Positions 25,894-35,338 of a DNA stretch of 64,000 bases are shown piece by piece. How positions within the stretch are numbered: position 1 is the first letter of the stretch; each line of letters starts with the position of its first letter. The position numbers were made by a program, and so were the translations under genes. Below the pieces are notes generated by a model. The model worked only from the letters and a program-made list of their open reading frames with translations. It did not search any database and was not told the origin of the DNA. Source of the DNA: Streptomyces cathayae (GTDB lineage Bacteria; Actinomycetota; Actinomycetes; Streptomycetales; Streptomycetaceae); contig NZ_CP121682.1 of NCBI RefSeq assembly GCF_029760955.1, positions 3,038,001-3,102,000 on the forward strand. Reading direction: 5' to 3'.

Positions 25894-26094
25894 GCGTTGC
25901 TGCCCTTCCGATCTGCCACGGCCATGTATCGACCGCCCTCAACTCTACGGCAGGTGTGCGCCAGCTCACTCCGCCCGGTCGGCTCGACAGGTGGCACGAC
26001 CGGCGCATTCGTCATCGGTGTACCCACCGTGGGCACCCGCATCCGCATCCGCGTGCGCCCACCGCGCCCCCGCCCGGGCCCGCCCCGGACCCCG

Positions 26095-27003
26095 TCACCC
26101 GCCCTCGACGGGGCGCACGTGCACGATGTCCCCCGCTCCCACCGGTTCCTGCACCCCGGCCTCCGTCGCCAGCACCAGCCGCCCGTCCCCGTCGACCGCG
26201 ACCGCCTCGCCCACCAGCGCCCTGCCCCCCGGCAGCTCGGCCCGCACCGTCCGCCCGAGCGTCGCGCACCCCGCGGCGTACGTCTCCTGCAGGCCGCTCA
26301 CCGCCGGATCGCCGCCCGCGGCCCGCCAGCGCCCGTACCACTCCTCCAGCGACCGCAGCACCCCGCGCAGCAGCGGGTCCCGGTCGGTGTTCACCGCGCC
26401 CGCCAGCGCCAGCGACCCGGCGGTGGGCACCGGCAGCTCGTCGGCGCGCAGGCTGACGTTGATGCCGACGCCGATCACCACCCCGTCGGCACCGGCCAGC
26501 TCCGCGAGGATGCCGCCGGCCTTGCGCTCCTCGCCGCCGACGGTGACGAGCAGGTCGTTGGGCCACTTCAGGGCGGTGTCGACGCCCGCCGTCCGGGACA
26601 GTCCGGTCGCCACCGCGACGCCGGTGAGCAGCGTCAGCCAGCCCCAGCGGGCCACGGGCACCTCGGTGGGCCGGAGCAGCACGGAGAAGGAGAGTCCGGA
26701 GCGGGCCGGGGCCGTCCAGTGCCGGTCCAGGCGGCCCCGCGCGGCGGTCTGCTCCTCGGCGACGAGGACGGTCCCCTCCTCCGCCTTCCCCGCGGCGGCA
26801 CGGGCCACCAGATCGGAGTTGGTGGAGCCGGTGCGCTGCACCACGTCGACCTGCCGCCACAGCCCGCCGGCGCGCACCAGCCCCCTGCGCAGGCCGGCGG
26901 CGTTCAGCGGGGGGCGGTCGAGGTCGGACCAGCGCTGCGACCGCTCCGGCCGCGGCGGACGCTGCCCGCCGGGCGTACCTTCGTCATCAGGTGACTGAGT
27001 CAT
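26095..27003 (-). CDS. birA: biotin--[acetyl-CoA carboxylase] ligase
   Basis: It activates biotin with ATP and attaches it to the carrier lysine of acyl-CoA carboxylases. The signature motifs are present: RTGSTNSDL, QTAARGRLDRHWTAP (the biotinyl-AMP loop) and LKWPNDLLV. GGILAEL and IGVGINV complete the catalytic core, and a short SH3-like C-terminal domain follows. No N-terminal helix-turn-helix is present, so it is a monofunctional ligase and not a repressor. The ATG at 27003 gives 302 residues. It diverges from the carboxyltransferase gene 219 bases away, and its substrate, the alpha subunit, is encoded nearby. Confidence 0.94.
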   Translation of the reverse strand: MTQSPDDEGTPGGQRPPRPERSQRWSDLDRPPLNAAGLRRGLVRAGGLWRQVDVVQRTGSTNSDLVARAAAGKAEEGTVLVAEEQTAARGRLDRHWTAPARSGLSFSVLLRPTEVPVARWGWLTLLTGVAVATGLSRTAGVDTALKWPNDLLVTVGGEERKAGGILAELAGADGVVIGVGINVSLRADELPVPTAGSLALAGAVNTDRDPLLRGVLRSLEEWYGRWRAAGGDPAVSGLQETYAAGCATLGRTVRAELPGGRALVGEAVAVDGDGRLVLATEAGVQEPVGAGDIVHVRPVEGG

Positions 27004-27222
27004 GCGGGCAACCCTAGGTTCGGCGGTCTTCCTCCCGCAGCGCGGGCGGACCCGTCGTCCGCCGGCCTGCGACCGCCGGCACGGAATCGCGTTCTCCGGT
27101 CTGGGAAGAGGCCCGGCGTGTGGGATAGACCGCACTGCCGACCCCGGGAGCCCGCACTACGCTACGGATGAGTAACCGTCCCCCCTTATGGGCCTTATGA
27201 GCAGGCAGGGAGCCGCATCCCG

Positions 27223-28812
27223 ATGTCCGAGCCGGAAGAGCAGCAGCCTGACATGCGTACGACCGCGGGGAAGCTCGCGGACCTGCAACAACGTATCGAC
27301 CAGGCCACGCACGCCGGCTCGCAGCGCGCGGTGGAGAAACAGCACGCCAAGGGCAAACTGACCGCCCGGGAACGGATCGCCCTGCTGCTGGACGAGGACT
27401 CCTTCGTGGAGCTGGACGAGTTCGCCCGGCACCGCTCCACCGGCTTCGGCCTGGAGACCAACCGCCCCTACGGCGACGGCGTCATCACCGGCTACGGCAC
27501 CGTCGACGGCCGCCCCGTCGCCGTCTTCTCCCAGGACTTCACCGTCTTCGGCGGCGCCCTGGGCGAGGTCTACGGCCAGAAGATCGTCAAGGTGATGGAC
27601 TTCGCCCTGAAGACCGGCTGCCCCGTCATCGGCATCAACGACTCCGGCGGCGCCCGCATCCAGGAGGGCGTGGCCTCACTGGGCGCCTACGGCGAGATCT
27701 TCCGCCGCAACACCCACGCCTCCGGCGTGATCCCGCAGATCTCCCTGGTCCTGGGCCCGTGCGCGGGCGGCGCGGTCTACTCCCCGGCGATCACCGACTT
27801 CACCGTCATGGTCGACCGGACGTCGCACATGTTCATCACCGGACCGGACGTGATCAAGACGGTCACCGGCGAGGACGTCGGCTTCGAGGAGCTGGGCGGC
27901 GCCCGCACCCACAACACCGCCTCCGGGGTGGCCCACCACCTGGCCGGCGACGAGAAGGACGCCATCGAGTACGTCCAGCAGCTGCTGTCCTACCTGCCCT
28001 CCAACAACCTCGCCGAGGCGCCCGCCTTCCCCCAGGAAGCCGACCTGGAGCTGACCGGCACCGACCGGGAACTGGACGTCCTGGTCCCGGACTCCGCCAA
28101 CCAGCCCTACGACATGCACACCGTCATCGAGCACGTGCTGGACGACGGCGAGTTCCTCCAGACCCAGCCGCTGTTCGCCCCGAACATCCTCACCGGCTAC
28201 GGCCGCATCGAGGGCCGCCCCGTCGGGATCGTGGCCAACCAGCCGCTGCAGCTGGCCGGCTGCCTGGACATCACCGCCAGCGAGAAGGCCGCCCGCTTCG
28301 TGCGCACCTGCGACGCCTTCAACCTGCCGGTGATCACCTTCGTGGACGTGCCCGGCTTCCTGCCCGGGGTGGACCAGGAACACGACGGCATCATCCGCCG
28401 CGGCGCCAAACTGATCTTCGCCTACGCGGAGGCCACCGTCCCGCTGATCACGGTCATCACCCGCAAGGCGTTCGGCGGCGCCTACGACGTGATGGGCTCC
28501 AAACACCTGGGCGCCGACCTGAACCTGGCCTGGCCCACCGCGCAGATCGCGGTGATGGGCGCCCAGGGCGCGGTCAACATCCTGCACCGGCGCACCATCG
28601 CCGGCGCCGAAGACCCCGAGGCCGCCCGCGCCCAGCTGATGCGGGAGTACGAGGACGCCCTGCTCAACCCCTATGCCGCGGCCGAGCGCGGCTACGTGGA
28701 CGCGGTGATCATGCCCTCCGAGACCCGCCGCCACCTGGTCCGCGGACTGCGCCAGCTGCGCACCAAACGCGAGACGCTGCCGCCCAAGAAACACGGCAAC
28801 ATCCCCCTCTGA
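27223..28812 (+). CDS. pccB: acyl-CoA (propionyl-CoA) carboxylase beta subunit
   Basis: The carboxyltransferase moves CO2 from biotin on the alpha subunit to propionyl- or related acyl-CoA, supplying methylmalonyl-CoA for polyketides and lipids. The 529 residues contain the two crotonase-like halves. The first has [14 protein letters not shown] and [12 protein letters not shown]. The second has [14 protein letters not shown] and [12 protein letters not shown]. The residue that tunes acyl choice in this family is an Asp in the second half, and the segment is present. The ATG at 27223 has a weak upstream site. The epsilon subunit gene follows 76 bases on. PccB-type assignment is from length and context. 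Confidence 0.93.
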   Translation: MSEPEEQQPDMRTTAGKLADLQQRIDQATHAGSQRAVEKQHAKGKLTARERIALLLDEDSFVELDEFARHRSTGFGLETNRPYGDGVITGYGTVDGRPVAVFSQDFTVFGGALGEVYGQKIVKVMDFALKTGCPVIGINDSGGARIQEGVASLGAYGEIFRRNTHASGVIPQISLVLGPCAGGAVYSPAITDFTVMVDRTSHMFITGPDVIKTVTGEDVGFEELGGARTHNTASGVAHHLAGDEKDAIEYVQQLLSYLPSNNLAEAPAFPQEADLELTGTDRELDVLVPDSANQPYDMHTVIEHVLDDGEFLQTQPLFAPNILTGYGRIEGRPVGIVANQPLQLAGCLDITASEKAARFVRTCDAFNLPVITFVDVPGFLPGVDQEHDGIIRRGAKLIFAYAEATVPLITVITRKAFGGAYDVMGSKHLGADLNLAWPTAQIAVMGAQGAVNILHRRTIAGAEDPEAARAQLMREYEDALLNPYAAAERGYVDAVIMPSETRRHLVRGLRQLRTKRETLPPKKHGNIPL

Positions 28813-28888
28813 CCCCCGCCGACCCCCCCCAGCCCTCTTCCAACCCCCCTCTTCCAGCCCGCCTTCTCGCCCCCCCCCAGGAGCCGCT

Positions 28889-29098
28889 GTGATCAAGGTC
28901 GTACGGGGCAACCCCACCCCGGAGGAGCTCGCCGCCGCACTGGCGGTGGTCCGCGTCCGCGCCGCGGCGGCGTCCGCCTCGCCGTCCGGCGCGGACGCCC
29001 CCCGCGACTCCTGGTCCGACCCGTCCCGCATCGCCGCCCGCCACCTGCCCCAGCCGGGGCCGACGGCTTGGTCACGGACGTACTGGCCGGGCGGGTAG
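28889..29098 (+). CDS. pccE: acyl-CoA carboxylase epsilon subunit
   Basis: A 69-residue protein starting at GTG 28889 after CAGGAG. The N-terminus IKVVRGNPTPEELAAALAV is the hallmark of actinobacterial epsilon subunits, which bind the beta hexamer and raise activity. An Ala/Ser/Asp-rich linker leads to an Arg- and Trp-containing tail (WSDPSRIAARHL and AWSRTYW). It forms a unit with the beta gene. Such short genes are often missed. Confidence 0.9.
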   Translation: MIKVVRGNPTPEELAAALAVVRVRAAAASASPSGADAPRDSWSDPSRIAARHLPQPGPTAWSRTYWPGG

Positions 29099-29139
29099 GG
29101 CCGTCCGACGCACCGGCCGGCGGTGACGCCCGGGGAAGT

Positions 29140-29155
29140 TGAGTACGCGTACTCA
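29140..29155. promoter_or_regulatory. perfect 16-bp palindrome upstream of a small membrane gene
   Basis: TGAGTACGCGTACTCA is fully self-complementary and lies 26 bases before the ATG at 29182. Its position fits an operator. I do not recognise the cognate regulator, and no second copy was noticed in this window. Confidence 0.5.
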
Positions 29156-29181
29156 GGCACCCCGGGGGTCGCCGCCGGAGC

Positions 29182-29319
29182 ATGGAGGACATGCTGTGGT
29201 CCGACCCCGAGAACGAGCCGCCCAAGGAACTGCGGGACACCCAGGACATGCTGCGGCGGCTGGGCGTTCTCGTGGCGCTGGCCATGGTGCTCGCGATGCT
29301 CGTGATCGGCGTGAGGTGA
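29182..29319 (+). CDS. 45-residue single-pass membrane protein
   Basis: It starts at ATG 29182 with CGGAG four bases before. The N-terminus is acidic ([20 protein letters not shown]) and the C-terminal half is one hydrophobic helix, [18 protein letters not shown], ending in Arg and the stop. This is a complete small open frame between the carboxylase epsilon and maf genes on the same strand. Its place is conserved in streptomycetes as I recall. A 16-bp palindrome lies upstream. The function is unknown. A regulatory or assembly peptide is conceivable. Confidence 0.7.
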   Translation: MEDMLWSDPENEPPKELRDTQDMLRRLGVLVALAMVLAMLVIGVR

Positions 29320-29350
29320 GGCATCCGGCCCACGCCGATACGCTGACCGC

Positions 29351-29977
29351 ATGACAGATCAGCTCCGCCGCCGGCTCGTGCTCGCCTCCCAGTCCCCCGC
29401 CCGGCTCGGGCTGCTCCGCCAGGCCGGACTCGACCCCGAGGTGGTCGTCAGCGGTGTCGACGAGGACGCCGTCACCGCGCCCACCCCGGCCGAACTGGCA
29501 CTCGCCCTCGCCGAGGCGAAGGCCTCCGTCGTCGCCGCGAAGCCCGAGGTCAAGGGCGCACTGGTGATCGGCTGCGACTCGGTGCTCGAACTGGACGGCC
29601 GGGCCCTCGGCAAGCCGAGCGACGCCGAGGAGGCCACCGCTCGCTGGAAGGCGATGCGGGGCCGTGCGGGCATCCTGCAGACCGGCCACTGCGTCTACGA
29701 CACCCTCGCCGAGGGCAGTCGGTACGCCTCCGCCACCGCGTCCACCGTGGTCCGTTTCGGCGAACCCACGGACGAGGAGATCGCCGCCTACGTCGCGTCC
29801 GGCGAACCGCTCCGGGTCGCGGGGGCGTTCACCCTGGACGGCCGCTCGGCCCCGTTCATCGAGGGCATCGACGGCGACCACGGGAACGTCATCGGCATCA
29901 GCCTGCCGCTGGTGCGGCGCCTGCTGGCCGAGCTGGGCGTCGGCATCACGGAGCTGTGGGCGCCGCCGGAGGCGTGA
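29351..29977 (+). CDS. maf: Maf-family nucleotide pyrophosphatase
   Basis: A 208-residue house-cleaning enzyme that hydrolyses non-canonical or modified nucleoside triphosphates such as dTTP/UTP or m7GTP analogues. The signature [18 protein letters not shown] at the N-terminus is followed by GVDEDAV and the catalytic region [12 protein letters not shown] (Asp as base). [15 protein letters not shown] and the C-terminal [19 protein letters not shown] also match. It overlaps the converging membrane gene by 32 bases. The synteny of birA, carboxylase and maf is shared with mycobacteria. Confidence 0.92.
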   Translation: MTDQLRRRLVLASQSPARLGLLRQAGLDPEVVVSGVDEDAVTAPTPAELALALAEAKASVVAAKPEVKGALVIGCDSVLELDGRALGKPSDAEEATARWKAMRGRAGILQTGHCVYDTLAEGSRYASATASTVVRFGEPTDEEIAAYVASGEPLRVAGAFTLDGRSAPFIEGIDGDHGNVIGISLPLVRRLLAELGVGITELWAPPEA

Positions 29978-30467
29978 CCGGGGCCCCGTCGGCACCGCGG
30001 GGCGCGGGACCGGCGGGCACGGGAGCGGCAGATACGGGGGCGACGGGCGCGTCCGGGTGGTCGTGCGTCATCAGCAGCAGGACGACGAGGCCCAGCACCA
30101 CCACCATGTACAGGAAGGCGTGCGGGCCGACCAGGCCCCACCCGAGCGCGCCGAGCAGCGCGTGCACCACGGCGGCGCTGATCAGCAGCGCCCTGCCCGG
30201 TCCGGCGGGGGCGCGGTCGCGCAGGGCGACCAGCAGCGCGACGAGGCCGCACAGCGCGAAGTGGAGCCCGAGGACGATGCCGCCGGCCTTCGAGGACACC
30301 GACATCAGGTGCGAGTCGAGGCCGGCCAGCGACATGTGCTGCCGGTCGACGACCACCCCGAGGAACCAGTTCACCGCCCCGACGCCGAGCGCCTCGACGC
30401 AGAGCACGAGCGCCACGATCCACGCCACCGGTCTGCGGACCACCGGCCCCCACCCACTTTCGCGCAC
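29946..30467 (-). CDS. four-helix membrane protein
   Basis: A 173-residue protein from GTG 30467 (VRESGW; GGGGTAA upstream). An upstream ATG at 30584 would add 39 non-hydrophobic residues and is less likely. Four hydrophobic helices are visible ([40 protein letters not shown], and two more to LVVLLLMTH). A Pro/Ala-rich cytoplasmic tail follows. No known motif is visible. The 3' end overlaps maf. It diverges from the carboxylase alpha gene across a 340-base gap. Confidence 0.8.
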   Translation of the reverse strand: MRESGWGPVVRRPVAWIVALVLCVEALGVGAVNWFLGVVVDRQHMSLAGLDSHLMSVSSKAGGIVLGLHFALCGLVALLVALRDRAPAGPGRALLISAAVVHALLGALGWGLVGPHAFLYMVVVLGLVVLLLMTHDHPDAPVAPVSAAPVPAGPAPRGADGAPVTPPAAPTAP

Positions 30468-30807
30468 GACTGTGGTTACCCCGAGTACGTTCGAGGCAGC
30501 GCGAACGCTACTGGCAAGTAAAGCCGGGGACAAGGGTCCCGCGAAGGGCAGAGAACCATTGGGCCATTCGTAGGGACTCGACAAAAAAACGTAGTGGGCC
30601 GCAGCACGCTCTCACAGAGACCTTGAGCACATGAGAAGGCTAGGGTTTCCCGAAGGAGTCTTGCGTACCAAGGTGCGACATGGGATTTCGCGGGTCGAGC
30701 GAGCACCGGATCACACTCCGTGTGGGCAAGCTCACCCATGGGGACAGGTCGTAGTGCCGTGTCGGCAGTCCCTAAACTCGGCTTGTTTCAAGGAGGGAGC
30801 CTCAATC
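30468..30807. other. 340-base divergent regulatory gap before the carboxylase alpha gene
   Basis: No separate gene is supported, although the alpha-subunit frame stays open back to an ATG at 30631. It holds an inverted repeat CGTTCG-N8-CGAACG (30488-30507). It also has a candidate -10, TAAACT (30773-30778), and the excellent ribosome site AAGGAGGGAG (30790-30799) that fixes the alpha start at GTG 30808. The long leader may carry regulation. Confidence 0.45.
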
Positions 30808-32583
30808 GTGCGCAAGGTGCTCATCGCCAACCGTGGCGAAATCGCTGTCCGTGTGGCCCGGGCCTGCCGGGACGCCGGCCTCACCAGCGTCGCCGTCTAC
30901 GCCGACCCGGACCGGGACGCTCTGCACGTCCGCGCCGCGGACGAGGCCTTCGCCCTGGGCGGTGACACCCCGGCCACCAGCTACCTGGACAGCGACAAGG
31001 TCCTCAAGGCCGCCGCCGAGTCCGGCGCGGACGCCATCCACCCCGGCTACGGCTTCCTCTCCGAGAACGCCGACTTCGCCCAGGCCGTCCTGGACGCCGG
31101 CCTGACCTGGATCGGCCCGCCCCCGGCCGCCATCCGCAACCTGGGCGACAAGGTCGCCGCCCGGCACATCGCCCAACGCGCCGGCGCCCCCCTGGTGGCC
31201 GGCACCCCCGACCCGGTCACCGGGGCCGAGGAGGTCCTCGCCTTCGCGAAGCAGCACGGCCTGCCCATCGCCATCAAGGCCGCCTTCGGCGGCGGCGGCC
31301 GCGGCCTGAAGGTCGCCCGCACCCTGGAGGAGATCCCCGAGCTCTACGACTCCGCGGTCCGCGAGGCCACCGCCGCCTTCGGCCGCGGCGAATGCTTCGT
31401 CGAGCGCTACCTGGACCAACCCCGGCACGTGGAGACCCAGTGCCTGGCCGACACCCACGGCAACGTGGTGGTCGTCTCCACCCGCGACTGCTCGCTGCAG
31501 CGCCGCCACCAAAAACTCGTCGAGGAGGCCCCCGCCCCCTTCCTCTCCGACACCCAGGTGGCCGAGCTGTACGCCTCCTCCAAGGCCATCCTCAAGGAGG
31601 CCGGCTACGTCGGCGCCGGCACCGTGGAATTCCTGGTCGGCGCCGACGGCACCATCTCCTTCCTGGAGGTCAACACCCGCCTGCAGGTCGAACACCCGGT
31701 CACCGAGGAGGTCGCCGGCCTCGACCTGGTCCGCGAGATGTTCCGCATCGCCGACGGCCAGCCGCTGGGCTACGACGACCCGCCGCTGCGCGGCCACTCC
31801 TTCGAGTTCCGCATCAACGGCGAGGACCCGGGCCGCAACTTCCTGCCCGCCCCCGGCACGGTGACCGCCTTCGCCCCGCCCACCGGACCCGGCGTGCGCC
31901 TGGACGCCGGGGTGGAGTCCGGCAGCGTGATCGGCCCGGCCTGGGACTCGCTGCTGGCCAAACTGATCGTCACCGGCCGCACCCGCGCCGAGGCCCTGCA
32001 GCGCGCCGCCCGCGCCCTGGACGAGTTCACCGTCGAGGGCATGGCCACCGCCATCCCCTTCCACCGCGCGGTGGTGGCCGACCCGGCCTTCGCCCCCGAG
32101 CTGCACGGCCAGGACGGCCCGTTCAGCGTGCACACCCGCTGGATCGAGACCGAGTTCGTCAACGACATCAAGCCGTTCACGGCCGGCACCGACGCCGAGG
32201 CCGACGAGGAGGACGCGGGCCGCGAGACCGTGGTGGTCGAGGTCGGCGGCAAGCGCCTGGAGGTCTCGCTGCCCGCCTCGCTGGGCATGTCGCTGGCCCG
32301 CACCGGGCTGGCGGCCGGCGCCCGGCCCAAGCGGCGGGCGGCCAGGAAGTCCGGCCCGGCCGCCTCCGGCGACACCCTGGCCTCCCCGATGCAGGGCACC
32401 ATCGTCAAGATCGCCGTCGAGGAGGGCCAGCAGGTCCAGGAGGGCGACCTGGTGGTGGTGCTGGAGGCGATGAAGATGGAACAGCCGCTGAACGCGCACC
32501 GCTCGGGCACCGTCAAGGCGCTGAGCGCCGAGGTCGGCGCGTCCGTCACCTCCGGCGCGGTCATCTGCGAGATCAAGGACTGA
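30808..32583 (+). CDS. accA2: acyl-CoA carboxylase alpha subunit (biotin carboxylase-BCCP fusion)
   Basis: An ATP-grasp biotin carboxylase fused to the biotin carrier. It carboxylates its own biotin for use by beta subunits such as the one at 27223. The 591 residues start [19 protein letters not shown]. The ATP-binding loop is [10 protein letters not shown] and the catalytic segment is [17 protein letters not shown] linker of about 60 residues leads to the carrier domain with EAMKMEQP (Lys556 is the biotin site), which BirA modifies. GTG 30808 is set by AAGGAGGG. In streptomycetes this subunit is shared between acetyl- and propionyl-CoA carboxylases. It is monocistronic. Confidence 0.95.
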   Translation: MRKVLIANRGEIAVRVARACRDAGLTSVAVYADPDRDALHVRAADEAFALGGDTPATSYLDSDKVLKAAAESGADAIHPGYGFLSENADFAQAVLDAGLTWIGPPPAAIRNLGDKVAARHIAQRAGAPLVAGTPDPVTGAEEVLAFAKQHGLPIAIKAAFGGGGRGLKVARTLEEIPELYDSAVREATAAFGRGECFVERYLDQPRHVETQCLADTHGNVVVVSTRDCSLQRRHQKLVEEAPAPFLSDTQVAELYASSKAILKEAGYVGAGTVEFLVGADGTISFLEVNTRLQVEHPVTEEVAGLDLVREMFRIADGQPLGYDDPPLRGHSFEFRINGEDPGRNFLPAPGTVTAFAPPTGPGVRLDAGVESGSVIGPAWDSLLAKLIVTGRTRAEALQRAARALDEFTVEGMATAIPFHRAVVADPAFAPELHGQDGPFSVHTRWIETEFVNDIKPFTAGTDAEADEEDAGRETVVVEVGGKRLEVSLPASLGMSLARTGLAAGARPKRRAARKSGPAASGDTLASPMQGTIVKIAVEEGQQVQEGDLVVVLEAMKMEQPLNAHRSGTVKALSAEVGASVTSGAVICEIKD

Positions 32584-32662
32584 TCCGCACCACACCGGAC
32601 CCGCGCCTGTACCCCCGGGCGCCCGGCGGAGCCGCACAGGCCCCGCCGGGCGCCCGGCGTCA

Positions 32663-33625
32663 TCACCGCCTGCGCAGGTCCGCGACGCGCGCCCGCTCCG
32701 CGCTCTGGGCCTGTTCGGCCGCTCCCAGGGCCACGGCCGAGCGCAGCCCCGGACCCTGTCGACGCGGCCCCGGCAGCGGCATGTCCCGGCGCTGCTGCTG
32801 ACGTGCCGGGGCCGTGTCACCCCCCGGGCCCGCGGCACCTCCCGGCGCCCCGGCCACGGCGATCTGCACGCCCCGGTCGGCGAGCGCCTGCAACTCGGTG
32901 CCGGCCCGGTCGTCGTGCGCGGGCGGCTCGTCCGTCACCAGGCGGGTGATGACGTCCGTGGGCACGGTCTGGAACATGGTGTCCATGCCGAGCTTGCCGT
33001 GGTCGGCGAGGACCACCACCTCCGCGGCGGCCTGCACCAGCGCCCGGTCGACGGAGGCCGACAGCATGTTGGACGTGGACAGCCCCCGCTCGGCGGTCAG
33101 CCCGCTCCCGGAGAGGAACGCCCTGGACACCCGCAGTCCCTGGAGGGACTGCTCGGCCCCGCTGCCGACGAGGGCGTAGTTCGAACCGCGGAGCGTACCG
33201 CCGGTCATCACGACCTCCACCCGGTTGGCGTGCGCCAACGCCTGGGCCACGAGCAGGGAGTTGGTGACGACGGTCAGACCGGGCACCCGGGCCAGCCGGC
33301 GGGCCAGCTCCTGCGTGGTGGTGCCCGCACCGACCACGATGGCCTCGCCCTCCTCCACGAGACCGGCGGCGAGGTCGGCGATGGCGGTCTTCTCGGCGGT
33401 CGCGAGATGCGACTTCTGCGGGAAACCGGACTCCCGGGTGAACCCGCCCGGGAGTACCGCACCGCCGTGCCGGCGGTCGAGGAGTCCTTCTGCCTCCAGC
33501 GCGCGCACGTCCCGCCGTACGGTCACTTCGGAGGTCTGGACGACGCGGGCGAGCTCACGGAGCGACACGGCCCCGTTCGCTCGCACCATTTCGAGGATCA
33601 ATTGGCGACGTTCTGCAGCGAACAC
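32663..33625 (-). CDS. DeoR-family transcriptional regulator
   Basis: A 320-residue repressor-type protein. The N-terminal winged helix has RRQLILEMVRANGAVSLREL and the recognition region TSEVTVRRDVRALEAEGLLDR. Then comes the RHGGAVLPGG hinge. The DeoRC sugar-phosphate domain (VGAGTTTQELARRLA, LTVVTNSLLVAQAL, VLADHGKLG) would bind a phosphorylated sugar. A Pro/Gln/Arg-rich tail of about 60 residues is unusual. GTG 33625 is the start. The lpdA-type gene lies upstream on the same strand. Deoxyribose phosphate would be a natural ligand given the nearby nucleoside genes, but this is inference. Confidence 0.88.
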   Translation of the reverse strand: MFAAERRQLILEMVRANGAVSLRELARVVQTSEVTVRRDVRALEAEGLLDRRHGGAVLPGGFTRESGFPQKSHLATAEKTAIADLAAGLVEEGEAIVVGAGTTTQELARRLARVPGLTVVTNSLLVAQALAHANRVEVVMTGGTLRGSNYALVGSGAEQSLQGLRVSRAFLSGSGLTAERGLSTSNMLSASVDRALVQAAAEVVVLADHGKLGMDTMFQTVPTDVITRLVTDEPPAHDDRAGTELQALADRGVQIAVAGAPGGAAGPGGDTAPARQQQRRDMPLPGPRRQGPGLRSAVALGAAEQAQSAERARVADLRRR

Positions 33626-33657
33626 GAAACTGACAGTAACGCCAGCGACCGTCGGCT

Positions 33658-33676
33658 TTCAGCACTTTGCGCTGAA
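33658..33676. promoter_or_regulatory. inverted repeat upstream of the deoR-family gene
   Basis: TTCAGC-ACTTTGC-GCTGAA (6-bp arms, 7-bp spacer) lies 33 bases before the GTG start at 33625, where an autoregulatory operator would be expected. It is unrelated to the CTACGCGCGTAG palindrome near the nucleoside genes. Confidence 0.4.
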
Positions 33677-33791
33677 TAGCAGAAGTTGTTCGTACACCCG
33701 ACCGCCGAGTGGTATAAGCCCTAGTCGTCCCGCATATGCCGAACACCTATCCGGCAACTCCCCGTGACCCACCGGGAGTTGGTTTAAGCCG

Positions 33792-35240
33792 TCAGGACTC
33801 TCCCGTCACCTTGCGCGTGTGCAGCTGCCGTGCCACCTCGGCGATCGACCCCGACAACGAGGGGTACACGGTGAAGGCGTTCGCGATCTGCTCGACCGTC
33901 AGGTTGTTGTCGACCGCGAGCGAGATGGGGTGGATGAGCTCCGAGGCGCGCGGCGCCACGACGACGCCGCCCACCACGATCTCGGTGCCCGGCCGGCAGA
34001 AGATCTTGACGAAGCCGTCGCGGATGCCCTGCATCTTCGCGCGGGGGTTGCGCAGCAGCGGCAGCTTCACGACCCGCGCGTCGATCTTCCCGGAGTCGAC
34101 CTCGGCCTGGCTGTAGCCGACGGTGGCGATCTCGGGGTCGGTGAAGACGTTCGACGAGACGGTCTTCAGGTTCAGCGGAGCCACCGCGTCGCCCAGGAAG
34201 TGGTACATGGCGATCCGCCCCTGCATCGCCGCCACCGACGCCAGCGCGAAGACGCCGGTGACGTCGCCGGCCGCGTACACGCCCGGAGCGGTGGTCCGGG
34301 ACACCCTGTCGGTCCAGATGTGCCCCGACTCGCGCAGCTTGACCCCGGCCTCCTCGAGCCCCATGCCCGCGGAGTTCGGGATGGCGCCGACGGCCATCAG
34401 GCAGTGCGACCCGGTGATGACCCGCCCGTCGGCGAGGGTCACCTCCACCCGGTCCCCGACCCGCTTGGCGGACTGCGCGCGCGAACGCGCCATGACGTTC
34501 ATGCCGCGCCGGCGGAAGACGTCCTCCAGCACCGCGGCGGCGTCCGGGTCCTCACCCGGCAGCACCCGGTCGCGCGAGGACACGAGCGTCACCTTCGACC
34601 CCAGCGCCTGGTAGGCACCGGCGAACTCGGCACCGGTCACACCGGAACCGACCACGATGAGCTCCTCGGGGAGCTCGTTCAGGTCGTACACCTGCGTCCA
34701 GTTGAGGATGCGCTCGCCGTCGGGCCGCGCGTCGGGCAGCTCGCGGGGGTGACCGCCGGTGGCGATGAGCACCGCGTCGGCGGTCAGCGTCTCCTCGGAT
34801 CCGTCGGCGGCCCGGACCACGACCTTGCGCGACCCGTCCAGGGCCTGCATGCCCTCGAGCCGCCCCCGCCCGCGCAGCACCCGCGCACCGGCCCGTGTCA
34901 CGGACGCGGCGATGTCGTGCGACTGGGCCAGGGCCAGCCGCTTCACCCGGCGGTTCACCTTCCCCAGGTCCACGCCCACCACCCGGGCGGCCTGCTCCAC
35001 GTGCGGGGTGTCGTCGGCCACGATGATGCCGAGTTCCTCGTAGGAGGAGTCGAAGGTGGTCATCACCTCGGCCGTGGCGATCAGGGTCTTCGAGGGCACG
35101 CAGTCGGTGAGCACCGACGCCCCGCCCAGACCGTCGGAGTCGACGACGGTCACCTCCGCGCCGAGCTGCGCGGCGACCAGCGCCGCTTCGTATCCGCCGG
35201 GTCCGCCACCGATGATCACGATCCGAGTCACGTGCTCCAT
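33792..35240 (-). CDS. lpdA: LpdA-like flavoprotein, NAD(P)H quinone reductase type
   Basis: The dihydrolipoamide-dehydrogenase fold includes FAD motif IVIIGGGPGGYEAALVA, NAD motif IVVGSGVTGAEFAGAY and the second FAD motif GVYAAGDVTG. The redox disulfide is lost: the usual CxxxxC reads SVLTDC (in GGASVLTDCVPSK). The C-terminal His-Glu pair is replaced by a YPSLSGSIAE context. This matches M. tuberculosis LpdA (Rv3303c), which reduces quinones rather than lipoamide. Length is 482 residues from ATG 35240; GTG 35231 is an alternative. In both genera it neighbours purine nucleoside phosphorylase. It should not be annotated as a pyruvate dehydrogenase E3. Confidence 0.88.
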   Translation of the reverse strand: MEHVTRIVIIGGGPGGYEAALVAAQLGAEVTVVDSDGLGGASVLTDCVPSKTLIATAEVMTTFDSSYEELGIIVADDTPHVEQAARVVGVDLGKVNRRVKRLALAQSHDIAASVTRAGARVLRGRGRLEGMQALDGSRKVVVRAADGSEETLTADAVLIATGGHPRELPDARPDGERILNWTQVYDLNELPEELIVVGSGVTGAEFAGAYQALGSKVTLVSSRDRVLPGEDPDAAAVLEDVFRRRGMNVMARSRAQSAKRVGDRVEVTLADGRVITGSHCLMAVGAIPNSAGMGLEEAGVKLRESGHIWTDRVSRTTAPGVYAAGDVTGVFALASVAAMQGRIAMYHFLGDAVAPLNLKTVSSNVFTDPEIATVGYSQAEVDSGKIDARVVKLPLLRNPRAKMQGIRDGFVKIFCRPGTEIVVGGVVVAPRASELIHPISLAVDNNLTVEQIANAFTVYPSLSGSIAEVARQLHTRKVTGES

Positions 35241-35338
35241 TGTCCCGCACACTCCACCGTGCGACCGTCCGGGGGCCGTCCCCGTGGCTCCTCCGTTACC
35301 GGAGAGGCCCGCGGTACGGCTGCCGTACGCTCTCCCCC

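Noticed and set aside
30488..30507. CGTTCG-N8-CGAACG as a LexA site
   Set aside because: The actinobacterial SOS box is CGAAC-N4-GTTCG. Here the arms are in the opposite order and the spacing is wrong.
30631..30807. Upstream in-frame ATG extension of the carboxylase alpha subunit
   Set aside because: The extra 59 residues are unlike any biotin carboxylase, and AAGGAGGGAG clearly marks GTG 30808.
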